NCBI GenBank assembly: GCA_900320795.1
Contig: ONTQ01000010.1
Span: 1 to 64,000, forward strand
Source of the DNA: an uncultured Bacteroidales bacterium
GTDB taxonomy: Bacteria > Bacteroidota > Bacteroidia > Bacteroidales > UBA932
Length of the DNA: 64,000 nt
Direction: 5' to 3'
The notes beneath the pieces were generated by a model. It saw nothing but the letters and a program-made list of their open reading frames with translations. It made no database searches and was not told the origin of the DNA. A program made the position numbers and the translations under genes. How positions within the stretch are numbered: position 1 is the stretch's first letter; each line of letters begins with the position of its first letter. Shown here piece by piece: positions 34,063-41,784 of the stretch.

Positions 34063-34971
34063 ATGGAAGTTCGCGCCAAAAAAGCCCTCGGTCAGCATTT
34101 TCTCACCGACCAGAAAGTGGCCCGCGCCATAGTCGATGCCTTAGAACCTTTCCCGACGATGCCTTTGAGCGAAGCGAAGGCGCCTGCAGGCGCCCGGCCG
34201 TGCCCGGGTCTTTCGCAGAAAGACGGAAAGGGCCTTGAGGCCGCAGGGGGTCCGGGGGAATCCTATTCCCCCGTCTTGGAAGTCGGCCCCGGCATGGGCG
34301 TGCTCACGCAATACCTCATGGACCGCAGCGACATCGACCTCCGGCTCGTGGAAATCGACTCCGAGAGCGTAGAATACCTTCTCACCCACTTCCAGGGCAT
34401 GCAGGGCCGGCTCATGGAGGCCGATTTCCTCACGCTCCGGCTGGAGAAAATCTTTGACGGGGACTTCGCCATCATCGGCAATTTCCCCTACAACATCTCT
34501 TCGCAGATTTTCTTTAAAGTACTGGACTACAAGGACCGCATCCCGCAGGTGGTGGGCATGGTCCAGAAGGAAGTGGCAGAGCGCATCGCAGAAAAGCCCG
34601 GCAGCAAGACCTACGGCATCCTGAGCGTGCTGCTGCAAGCCTGGTACGATATCGAGTATCTCTTCACCGTGGGATCCGGCTGCTTTGCCCCGCCGCCCAA
34701 GGTAGAAAGCGCCGTCATCCGGCTGCGGCGGAACGGCCGCGTGTCCCTGGGCTGCGACGAGGCCCTGTTCAAAACCGTGGTGAAAACGGCCTTCGGCCAG
34801 CGCAGGAAGATGATGCGGAATCCCCTGAAGCCCCTCGCCCGCGCCAAGGCCGACCGCCTGGGCTGGTCCGAGGATAAACTGGCCGACTTCCTGGCACAGG
34901 ATGTCTTCTCCCTGCGGCCCGAAAAACTTTCCGTCGAAGACTTCATCGCCCTTACCAACCTACTGGCCTGA
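34063..34971 (+). CDS. rsmA: 16S rRNA dimethyladenosine transferase with repeat-encoded insert
   Basis: KsgA/RsmA dimethylates two adenines near the 3' end of 16S rRNA. Motifs: KKALGQHFLTD, SAM-binding VLEVGPGMGVLTQYL, LVEIDSE, catalytic IGNFPYNISSQI and FAPPPKVESAVIRL. At 302 aa it is about 40 residues longer than usual. Residues 32-69 (TMPLSEAKAPAGARP...GGPGESYS) replace the short link before VLEVGPGMG and are encoded by palindromic DNA. The start ATG overlaps nothing and lies 1 nt after the HAD gene stop. Confidence 0.93.
   Translation: MEVRAKKALGQHFLTDQKVARAIVDALEPFPTMPLSEAKAPAGARPCPGLSQKDGKGLEAAGGPGESYSPVLEVGPGMGVLTQYLMDRSDIDLRLVEIDSESVEYLLTHFQGMQGRLMEADFLTLRLEKIFDGDFAIIGNFPYNISSQIFFKVLDYKDRIPQVVGMVQKEVAERIAEKPGSKTYGILSVLLQAWYDIEYLFTVGSGCFAPPPKVESAVIRLRRNGRVSLGCDEALFKTVVKTAFGQRRKMMRNPLKPLARAKADRLGWSEDKLADFLAQDVFSLRPEKLSVEDFIALTNLLA
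34156..34272. repeat. Palindromic repeat segment inside ksgA
   Basis: It contains the 16-bp perfect palindrome GGCGCCTGCAGGCGCC (34179-34194) and the hairpin GGGGGAAT-cct-ATTCCCCC (34254-34272). It encodes an insert absent from usual KsgA and belongs to neither the GATTCTTCG nor the GGCCAGGTG family. Confidence 0.7.
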
Positions 34972-35011
34972 CACACTCTGGCAAGCTACGGCACTCCGGC
35001 TGTCAAGGCGG

Positions 35012-36946
35012 CTAGAACTGGAAGTAGATGAAGGATTGGAGGTCGGCGGTGATGAACTGGAAGAAAAACACCACAATGACGACGACCACAACAGACATCC
35101 AGAAAAGGGGCAAACGGGCGAAGACGATGCGGTAGCGGCGTTTGAAGCGCTCCGGAAGCCAGTGGATAATCATTCCCACTACAAACAGCAACAGCACGGT
35201 ACGGTGCTGCCAGGCCATGGCCGGCACCAGCGAAAGGTCCCAGGCCGACCCAATCTGGTTCACCATGTTCTTGGCGGTGTTCCATGCCTGCTCGTTGGCG
35301 AGGGCCGGATCCAGGTTGGAACCGCTGCGGAAAAAGAGGCGGGTGAAGGTGATGAACACGAAGGTCTGGAAGATATCCCAGGCACGGGAAATCCACCGGG
35401 CCGATGCCGAGGGCAACTTAACCGGAATGACAGCCCCTTTCGGCGTCCGTGCCGGAGCCTTCATGACGGCATCACTGCCGAGGGCCGCCCAGCGGTAAAA
35501 GAACTTCACCAGGGTTCCCGCAGCAAGAATCAACAGCCATACCGTGAACATGTTCCACACCGGAGCGTGCGTCAGGCGCATCAAAAGGGCGCTCAAAGCC
35601 AGGAAACCGTTGATTATGAATAACTTCACCAGCATGGAGCGCTTGGTCCAGATCTTATAGATGACCATGCCGATGCCGTTGAGGCCGCCCCAGATCATGA
35701 AGTTCCAGCTGGCGCCGTGCCAGAGGCCCCCCAGCAGCATGGTATTCATGGAGTTGATGTTGGTGGTGATGAGTTTGCGGTCTTCCGGCCGCTTCCAGGC
35801 CCACAGGCCGATGCCGGCCGCCAGGACAAACACCCCGAAGGCCACCCACCAGGACCCGCTGAGGAAACTGCCGAACACCGCCACGGCCAGGATGATGATA
35901 TAGGTGCCTGCCGTGGCATTGCGGTTGCCGCCCAGGGGGATATACAGGTAATCCCGGAGCCAGCGGCTCAGGGTCATGTGCCAGCGGCGCCAGAACTGCT
36001 GCGTGTTCACGGCCTTGTACGGCGAGTCGAAGTTCTTGGGCAGGTAGAAGCCCATGAGCATGGCTACACCCGTGGCAATGTCCGTATAGCCGGAGAAATC
36101 GGCATAAACTTGCAGGGAATAGCAGAAAAGGGCCGACAGATTCTCGAATCCGCTGTACATCAGGGGGTTCTCGAAAACCCGGTCGCAGAAATTCACCGCC
36201 AGATAGTCGGCCAGGATGAGTTTTTTCAGAAGGCCGTTCATAATCCAGAAGATGGCGATTCCGAACCATCGCCGCGAAAGGTTATACGGCTTGTGGAGTT
36301 GCTGGATAAACTCCGAGGCCCGTACGATGGGGCCGGCCACCAACTGGGGGAAAAAGGACAGATAGAAGCCGAAGTCCAGGAAATTCTCCACAGGGGAAAT
36401 CCGGCGCCGCTTCACGTCCACCACATAACTCACCGCCTGGAAGGTGAAAAAGGAGATCCCCACCGGAAGGATGATGGCATCCACCCGGAAGAGGGAGGTG
36501 CCCGTGAGCATGTTGAGCCATTCTCCCAGGACATCGTGCACCTGCAGGTTGAGCCCCAGGAGGTTATTCACGAAGTCCGTGAGGAAATAGGCATATTTGA
36601 AATAGGCCAGGATGCCCAGGTCCACCACCACGCTGAAGACGGTAAGGGCCGATTTGACTTTCTCCCGGCGGAGACGATGCAACCACTTGGCCGCAAAGAA
36701 GTTATAGACAATCACAAAGAGCAGCAGCGCCAGGAAGACACCGCTGGTCTTGTAGTAGAAAAACAGGGAGCAGACAAAAAGGTAGCTGTTGCGCAGCAGC
36801 ACCTTGGAGTGAATGAGGGAAAAGATGGCGAAGACCAGCGCGAAGAATGCCCAGAAATAGAACTGGGTGAACAGCAGCGGATGGGCCTGGTCGAAGGACA
36901 GCAGGCTCACGAAAAAGTCCCGTATGATCTCCCCGAGGCTGCTCAT
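35012..36946 (-). CDS. MBOAT-family O-acyltransferase (AlgI-like)
   Basis: 644 aa, about 11 membrane segments. It has the MBOAT core FDSPYKAVNTQQFWRRWHMTLSRWLRDYLYIPLGGNR and the catalytic His region LGGLWHGASWNFMIWGG. AlgI-type proteins move acetyl groups across the inner membrane for transfer to exported polysaccharide by SGNH partners. Two SGNH genes lie directly upstream with 4-nt overlaps. A longer middle loop (about residues 490-530, RTPKGAVIPVKLPSAS) is unusual. It is convergent with ksgA; the 40-bp gap holds no clear terminator. Confidence 0.92.
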   Translation of the reverse strand: MSSLGEIIRDFFVSLLSFDQAHPLLFTQFYFWAFFALVFAIFSLIHSKVLLRNSYLFVCSLFFYYKTSGVFLALLLFVIVYNFFAAKWLHRLRREKVKSALTVFSVVVDLGILAYFKYAYFLTDFVNNLLGLNLQVHDVLGEWLNMLTGTSLFRVDAIILPVGISFFTFQAVSYVVDVKRRRISPVENFLDFGFYLSFFPQLVAGPIVRASEFIQQLHKPYNLSRRWFGIAIFWIMNGLLKKLILADYLAVNFCDRVFENPLMYSGFENLSALFCYSLQVYADFSGYTDIATGVAMLMGFYLPKNFDSPYKAVNTQQFWRRWHMTLSRWLRDYLYIPLGGNRNATAGTYIIILAVAVFGSFLSGSWWVAFGVFVLAAGIGLWAWKRPEDRKLITTNINSMNTMLLGGLWHGASWNFMIWGGLNGIGMVIYKIWTKRSMLVKLFIINGFLALSALLMRLTHAPVWNMFTVWLLILAAGTLVKFFYRWAALGSDAVMKAPARTPKGAVIPVKLPSASARWISRAWDIFQTFVFITFTRLFFRSGSNLDPALANEQAWNTAKNMVNQIGSAWDLSLVPAMAWQHRTVLLLFVVGMIIHWLPERFKRRYRIVFARLPLFWMSVVVVVIVVFFFQFITADLQSFIYFQF

Positions 36947-38133
36947 CGGCGGTAATACTCATCCATGATGGCATCAAACAGGAGGTCTCCGACCAGCCGG
37001 TAGCCACTGGAGGTGAAATGGATTTTATCGGACTGGGCCAGGCCGGCCTGTTCCCACAGGGCCATGGAGCCGGGGCCGCCCATCACCTGATACCAGTCCC
37101 AGAAAACGGCGTGAAATTCCTTGGCCAGGTCCCGGAAGGCGGCTTCCACCGCTTCCGTGTGGCGGTTGTTTTCCCGCCGGCGCCAACTGTCGTTGATGCC
37201 GCTGAAGAGGATTGCGCAGCGGGGATTCACCTTGTGCACGCGTCGGACCAGTTCGCGATAATTGGCCTTGAAACGGCGGACGTCGAAATCGGCCCCTTGG
37301 ATGTCGTTGATGCCGATGGAGAAGATGACCATGTCGGGCATCACGCGACGAAGTTCCTGTTCCCAGAGGTCGCATTTTAGCCAGGAGCCCGTGGAGGCCC
37401 CGTTCACACCCGCTTCACTGAGTGAAAAACCGCCGCCGGGCTTGTCCAGATACAGCCCGCGGAGGGAGAAGGTCCCCCGTCCCGTGAACGCCAGCTGAAT
37501 CCAGTCCATGTAATACGGAAGGTCGAAGTGCCTGACCCCCGCCGTCCCGACGCCGCGGAGGGTGTCCCGTCCGTTCAGGAGCAAGATGGGCTCCAGTGTA
37601 CCGCTGCCCAAAACATCCACCTTATTAAAGGTATAGCGCTGCTGCAGAAGCTGTTTCTCCCGCAGAACCAGATCGATGATTACCCGGGCCGATGTGTCCT
37701 GCGCCATCACAGCCATGCCGGTGAGGCCCAGCGCTTCGTCTCCCGGTTTGAGGCAGTTGACGCTTTCCCAGTTACCCATATAGGAACTGTTGTAGCTCAC
37801 CGGGGTGTTGGTATGGGCGGCCGAGAAGGGAAAAACCAGTCCCCGCCCGCCGGTAATGCCGTAGCGCAGGTTCAGGAAATTGCGGCGCAGACGGTCACTC
37901 AGCGTCCCGCCCTGCACATGTGAGCCCCCGACATGGAGAATGCGCACATCGCCGCCGCCGGTGAAGAGGAGCGTATCCAGTTTGCGGCAGAAATGATAGA
38001 ACTCCGGCGCTTTTTCGGCAGGCATCTGGAGGGAATTGAGGTCTGTACGGACAAAGGGATAGCGCGGCTGCCTGCGGGCCTCGGAAGGCAGCAGAAGCAG
38101 CAGAAGAAGAAACGTCAGAATCCCTTTTCTCAT
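36943..38133 (-). CDS. Secreted SGNH/GDSL hydrolase-like protein (1)
   Basis: 396 aa with signal peptide (ILTFLLLLLLLPSEARR). The SGNH blocks are LHVGGSHVQGG (block I, GGSH rather than GDS), VIFSIGINDIQG (block III, Asn) and DKIHFTSSGYRLVGD (block V, Asp-His). The catalytic Ser may still be the Ser of GGSH. Between a second SGNH gene and an MBOAT gene it probably transfers or removes acetyl groups on a cell-surface glycan. Confidence 0.85.
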   Translation of the reverse strand: MRKGILTFLLLLLLLPSEARRQPRYPFVRTDLNSLQMPAEKAPEFYHFCRKLDTLLFTGGGDVRILHVGGSHVQGGTLSDRLRRNFLNLRYGITGGRGLVFPFSAAHTNTPVSYNSSYMGNWESVNCLKPGDEALGLTGMAVMAQDTSARVIIDLVLREKQLLQQRYTFNKVDVLGSGTLEPILLLNGRDTLRGVGTAGVRHFDLPYYMDWIQLAFTGRGTFSLRGLYLDKPGGGFSLSEAGVNGASTGSWLKCDLWEQELRRVMPDMVIFSIGINDIQGADFDVRRFKANYRELVRRVHKVNPRCAILFSGINDSWRRRENNRHTEAVEAAFRDLAKEFHAVFWDWYQVMGGPGSMALWEQAGLAQSDKIHFTSSGYRLVGDLLFDAIMDEYYRR

Positions 38134-39551
38134 GGTTGCATGGCCTGTTTCACCCGGCCTTCCGGAAGGGTTTTCCGCAGCTGGTAAAAGTCGTAATACG
38201 TAAGGAAAGAGCGGGAGAGAGCCTCACCCACCCGCTGGGCACCTGCCGGTGTAAAGTGGATATAGTCCGGACCGGCATAGGAAGGGCTGTGCCTGACCCA
38301 CTGGGCCATGGAGTTTTCGCCGCCCATCATGCGGTAAAGATCCCAATAGGCAGCATCGTTGCGGAGGGCCGTCGCCTTGAGCGAATCCACCATTTCGGGC
38401 AGATGCGGCCAGGTGACAATCCGTCCGCCCACGCTTTTCCCCATGTCGGACGGGCCGATGAAGAGAATCTTCGCCTGCGGGGCTACTTCGTGAAAATAGG
38501 CGATCTGCTTCTGAATCTGTTCCTGATACTGTTCGATGGTTTTGGTGCCATGGACTACCGGCATCATGTTGCCGCCGAACTGGAGGATGATGAGCCGGGT
38601 GTCCGTGAGGGCGAAACTGTCTTCCATGAGCGGCTTGGAAATGCGGGTGAAAATGGTCCCGGAGCAGCCCCGGAGCGGGATATTGTCCACGGCGACACCG
38701 TGCTCGCCATCGGCCCCGACGGCATAAATTTCGGCACTGCCTTTGAACGTAAGGGTCGCCTTCTGCACCGGACGTCCGAAGTGCCAGGTAATGAGGGTGC
38801 CGTTTTCGCGGCTTTCCACCACAGGAACTGGCCTCAACGTATCCGAAACGGCCTTTGCCTCAAACTTCTCTCCGCGGCCATAAAGCACCGAAACGCTCTC
38901 GAAGGTTTTGACCCCCTCACGGGCCTGCCGGTTTTTGGTACCGCGCAGGCTCATGGTGCCGCCTCCGCTGAGTTTGACCACCTGGGCAAGCATGCCGTAC
39001 CGATTGTGCCCTGCCCGCTGGGTGGTGGAATCTCCATACATGGTATATTGCACGAAGCCCCCCGAGGCCGATTTGGAGATGCTGGCCGAAGGGACATTGC
39101 TCACCGCCGGGAAAAGCCCCGTCCCGCTGCCGCCGAAACGCTCCTGCAACGCCTGCCGGAGGTCCTGCGAAATGCGGTCCATCTCAATCTGGGAGTCTCC
39201 GTAATGCACCACGCGGACCATCCGGTCCCCCGCCTGCTCCAGATGACGGAAAAGAGGGTCGAAGAAATGATAATCCTCCTCCGGAAGGAAAATCCGGTCC
39301 GGATTCTCGTAAAAGAATCTGCGGTAATAGCTGAGGGTGTCATCCTCCATGCGGAAACGCGCCTCGACGGCGTTGAGCACCGAGTCCACGTCCACTTTCT
39401 TTTCTCCGGCCTCCCGCACCATGCGCTCATAGGAAGCAAAGCGAAGGTTCAGGGGGCCCAGGTTTACGCCGTCGGCCGGAGTTACCAGCCACAGCAAACC
39501 CAGCATGGCAAAAACGCCAAGGAGAAAAAAAAGAACCTGCTTCGCTTTCAT
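38130..39551 (-). CDS. Membrane-anchored SGNH/GDSL hydrolase-like protein (2)
   Basis: 473 aa with one N-terminal transmembrane segment (LFFLLGVFAMLGLLWLV). SGNH motifs: VVHYGDSQIEMDRISQ (GDS), LIILQFGGNMMP and DYIHFTPAGAQRVGEAL. It resembles AlgJ/AlgX- or PatB-type acetyltransferase partners. The start is placed 7 nt after a TACCTTTG box. It is first gene of the three-gene acylation operon. Confidence 0.85.
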   Translation of the reverse strand: MKAKQVLFFLLGVFAMLGLLWLVTPADGVNLGPLNLRFASYERMVREAGEKKVDVDSVLNAVEARFRMEDDTLSYYRRFFYENPDRIFLPEEDYHFFDPLFRHLEQAGDRMVRVVHYGDSQIEMDRISQDLRQALQERFGGSGTGLFPAVSNVPSASISKSASGGFVQYTMYGDSTTQRAGHNRYGMLAQVVKLSGGGTMSLRGTKNRQAREGVKTFESVSVLYGRGEKFEAKAVSDTLRPVPVVESRENGTLITWHFGRPVQKATLTFKGSAEIYAVGADGEHGVAVDNIPLRGCSGTIFTRISKPLMEDSFALTDTRLIILQFGGNMMPVVHGTKTIEQYQEQIQKQIAYFHEVAPQAKILFIGPSDMGKSVGGRIVTWPHLPEMVDSLKATALRNDAAYWDLYRMMGGENSMAQWVRHSPSYAGPDYIHFTPAGAQRVGEALSRSFLTYYDFYQLRKTLPEGRVKQAMQP

Positions 39552-39558
39552 AGAAATG

Positions 39559-39566
39559 CAAAGGTA
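39559..39566 (-). promoter_or_regulatory. -7 element of the SGNH/MBOAT operon
   Basis: TACCTTTG on the reverse strand ends 7 nt before the ATG. No TTG at -33; that position is occupied by the mdh terminator. Confidence 0.5.
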
Positions 39567-39580
39567 AGGATTTTATTTAC

Positions 39581-39614
39581 AAAAAAGAAGATGGCCGCGA
39601 AGGTCATCTTCTTT
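39581..39614 (-). terminator. Intrinsic terminator of mdh
   Basis: On the reverse strand AAAGAAGATGaCC and GGcCATCTTCTTT pair around a short loop, followed by a T run (TTTTTTG). It lies 22 nt after the mdh stop codon. Confidence 0.8.
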
Positions 39615-39636
39615 CTGCTGATGGGGAAGGAGAAAA

Positions 39637-40623
39637 CTACAGGTTGGCGTTCTCCTTGCACCAATCGGCCGTAGCGGGAACGATTCCGAGGCCGATAATC
39701 TCGTCACGCATCTTCACGAGGTGCTCGTAGGAAGCGTCCAGAGCGGCCATTTCCTCGGCCGTACCCTGGGGTGCGGTGAAGTGGCAGCCGGTGGCGTCGA
39801 TGGTGGTGGGCATGGCCATCATCACGTTCTTGTACTTGCCTTCGTTCACATACGTGCCGGCGGGCCAGGTGAATACCTCGCCGCCCATGGCAGCCTCGAT
39901 CATCTTCACAGCCTGGTAGGCAGGGCTCTGGAAGGAGCTGCGGCCACGGAGCTTGATGATATTGGAACCACCCTGGATGGTGTTGTGCTTGATTTCTTCG
40001 AAGCGCTCTGCGGAAAGACCCATCTCACCGAGGGGCTTGCCGTCAATCTTCACCTGGGAGGCGAATACGGCCATGGCCTCACCGTGACCGCCATAGGTGT
40101 GGGCGCCGGTGACCTTGCACTGCTGTACACCGAATTCCTGGGCCAGGGCTTCCTGCAGACGGGTGCTGTCGAGGGCGGCCAGGGAGGTGAGCTGGGAAGG
40201 CTTCAGGCCGGAGTGAATCAGGGCGGTGAGCGCCGTGACATCGGCCGGATTGAAGATGACCACGACGAACTTGGCGTCCGGGCAGTACTTCTTGATGTTG
40301 TCGCCGAATTCGGCAGCAATCTGGCAGTTGCCCTTGAGGAGGTCCTCACGGGTCATTCCCTCTTTACGGGGAGCTCCGCCGGAAGAGATGATGTACTTGG
40401 CATCCTTGAAGGCGACGGCCGGGTCGATGGTGGCGGTGAGGTTCACACCCGGGAAAGCGCAATGGTCCATTTCTGCGAGGACACCCTTGAGGCCGGGCTC
40501 AAAGATATCGTACAGGCAGATGTTAGGGGTAAGACCGAGCATGCAGGCGGTCTGGACCATGTTGGAGCCGATCATTCCGGCAGCGCCCACGATCAGGAGC
40601 TTTTCATCAGTAAGGAATTTCAT
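39637..40623 (-). CDS. mdh: Malate dehydrogenase
   Basis: A 328-aa LDH/MDH-type enzyme: LLIVGAAGMIGSNMV (NAD loop), GGAPRKEGMTREDLL with the substrate Arg, VVIFNPADVTAL and catalytic His in VTGAHTYGGHGEAMAVF. It interconverts malate and oxaloacetate. It is monocistronic, with a promoter upstream and a terminator downstream. Confidence 0.93.
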   Translation of the reverse strand: MKFLTDEKLLIVGAAGMIGSNMVQTACMLGLTPNICLYDIFEPGLKGVLAEMDHCAFPGVNLTATIDPAVAFKDAKYIISSGGAPRKEGMTREDLLKGNCQIAAEFGDNIKKYCPDAKFVVVIFNPADVTALTALIHSGLKPSQLTSLAALDSTRLQEALAQEFGVQQCKVTGAHTYGGHGEAMAVFASQVKIDGKPLGEMGLSAERFEEIKHNTIQGGSNIIKLRGRSSFQSPAYQAVKMIEAAMGGEVFTWPAGTYVNEGKYKNVMMAMPTTIDATGCHFTAPQGTAEEMAALDASYEHLVKMRDEIIGLGIVPATADWCKENANL

Positions 40624-40703
40624 GATAATATGGTTTTATAAGATTCTTCGTTTCACTCCGAACGACAAAAATCATTCGGACTACAAAGATACGAATTTCC
40701 GCG

Positions 40704-40734
40704 CAAAGATATATTGCCAATTGCGAAAAATCAA
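40704..40734 (-). promoter_or_regulatory. Promoter of mdh
   Basis: On the reverse strand TTG (40732-40734) and TATCTTTG (40704-40711) are 20 bp apart. It interleaves with the divergent promoter of the ncRNA. A second TATCTTTG at 40684-40691 has no -33 partner. A diverged GATTCTTCG-type repeat arm lies at 40643-40668 in the leader. Confidence 0.75.
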
Positions 40735-40743
40735 TTATCTTTG
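40714..40743 (+). promoter_or_regulatory. Promoter of the 6S-like RNA
   Basis: TTG (40714-40716), 19 bp, TATCTTTG (40736-40743). A consensus promoter that physically overlaps the mdh promoter on the other strand. Confidence 0.8.
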
Positions 40744-40749
40744 TACCGA

Positions 40750-40908
40750 TATATTGTAACGATTAACATGGAGCCTCCCAGTCCAGTCAAATCCAATTCA
40801 GTGAAGGGCGTCGGTTCAGACGACCCTCTGTCGTGTTTTAACTAGATCAGCTTACGAAAACCCAGTGCACCTTTGCATCCGGGCGGCATCCTGTTGTCGT
40901 TGAAATAA
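40750..40908 (+). ncRNA. ssrS: Probable 6S RNA
   Basis: A 160-nt non-coding leader behind a consensus promoter. The ends pair over about 20 nt (AACGATTAACATGGAGCCTC with GGGCGGCATCCTGTTGTCGTT). A large unpaired middle region follows, and a terminal hairpin AGGGCGTC-ggttca-GACGaCCCT. A long closing stem, open bubble and apical stem make the 6S layout that mimics an open promoter and binds RNA polymerase. The 3' GGGCGGCATCC resembles the 6S 3' part. As in many bacteria a protein gene follows directly. An alternative is a cis-acting leader of the downstream gene. Confidence 0.5.
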
Positions 40909-40915
40909 CCTTGTA

Positions 40916-41554
40916 ATGGGACTTTATTTAAAGAAAAAACTGGAAAACGAAGCCACTATCGGCGTGTGGCAGATCACGGAAACCGAGGAGGAGCTCACCC
41001 AACTCAGCGCCACTCCGACGGACGAGATGGAGGAGATTTCCTTCATCCGCAGCGAATCCCTGCGCAAGCAGCGGCTCGCCGTGCGCGCCCTGCTGAACAC
41101 CCTCTTTGACGAGAAAGTGTATCTGAGCCATCATGACAATGGCAAACCCTATCTGGAGAACAATCCGGTGAACATCTCCATCACCCATACGGAGAAATAT
41201 GTCGCTGTCATCCTGCACGAGGAAGAAGACTGCGGCATCGACATCGAGTCCCTGGACCGCGATTTCTCCGCCGTGGAGAAGAAAGCCCTCAGCGAAGACG
41301 AGATTGACGATCTGGAAGACGAGAAGCGCAACGAGCAGCTGGCCATCTACTGGTGTGCCAAGGAAGCTATTTTCAAGCTCCTGAGCCGCTACAACGTGGA
41401 TTTTGCCGAGCAGATTGAGATCGAGCGTTTCCGCCCCCGCGGGGAGGGAGAACTGGAAGCCACGTTCATCGACAAGAACGAGGACGAGGAAGAATTCGAC
41501 CTGGAATACATGACCTTCGACCGCCATGTGCTGGTCTGGGTGGTGGGGGATTAG
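40916..41554 (+). CDS. 4'-phosphopantetheinyl transferase superfamily protein
   Basis: 212 aa. It carries the PPTase signatures NISITHTEKYVAV, GIDIES (Mg ligands) and WCAKEAIFKLL. It would attach 4'-phosphopantetheine from CoA to acyl or peptidyl carrier proteins. Length and motifs suit a Sfp-type rather than AcpS-type enzyme. It follows the 6S-like RNA by a few bases and may be transcribed by read-through from that promoter. Confidence 0.88.
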   Translation: MGLYLKKKLENEATIGVWQITETEEELTQLSATPTDEMEEISFIRSESLRKQRLAVRALLNTLFDEKVYLSHHDNGKPYLENNPVNISITHTEKYVAVILHEEEDCGIDIESLDRDFSAVEKKALSEDEIDDLEDEKRNEQLAIYWCAKEAIFKLLSRYNVDFAEQIEIERFRPRGEGELEATFIDKNEDEEEFDLEYMTFDRHVLVWVVGD

Positions 41555-41601
41555 CACCCTTGTTGAAAACTTTTCCAAAAAAGAAACAAGATAGTTATAT
41601 T

Positions 41602-41616
41602 TTAGAATAATTCTAA
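41602..41616. promoter_or_regulatory. 7-1-7 palindrome upstream of nrdD
   Basis: TTAGAAT-A-ATTCTAA is a perfect inverted repeat with PerR/Fur-like 7-1-7 geometry. The core AGAATWATTCT also lies between cdaA and thrA. It is about 110 bp upstream of the visible nrdD -7 box. Confidence 0.4.
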
Positions 41617-41626
41617 ATTAACTTTT

Positions 41627-41670
41627 CAGGCTACTGTTTGTTAATCAGTAAATTAACAAGCTGTAGCCTG
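41627..41670. terminator. Long hairpin between the PPTase gene and nrdD
   Basis: CAGGCTAC pairs with GTAGCCTG, and inside TTGTTAAT pairs with ATTAACAA, giving a 44-nt stem-loop. There is no T run directly after it, so it could be a weak terminator, a processing signal or a regulatory structure. Confidence 0.4.
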
Positions 41671-41723
41671 AATTGTTGATAACTTTTCCGACCAAAACTG
41701 TGGGAATCTATAATCTTTAAAAC

Positions 41724-41731
41724 TATCTTTG
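41724..41731 (+). promoter_or_regulatory. -7 element of nrdD
   Basis: TATCTTTG with 53 nt between box and start. No TTG at the expected -33 position. Confidence 0.5.
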
Positions 41732-41784
41732 TTCTCGCGCCTCCGCGCTGAACGACCAAACCCGACAAATAAGAAACTAGCCAT

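Noticed and set aside
35400..35460. Possible repeat-encoded insert in the MBOAT gene (PVKLPSAS region)
   Set aside because: There is one CCGGAATGACA similarity to the 20400 repeat but no inverted repeat, and MBOAT loops vary in length, so evidence is too weak.
40744..40915. tmRNA or SRP RNA as identity for the structured RNA
   Set aside because: There is no tRNA-like acceptor end, no tag reading frame, and no conserved SRP apical-loop sequence.
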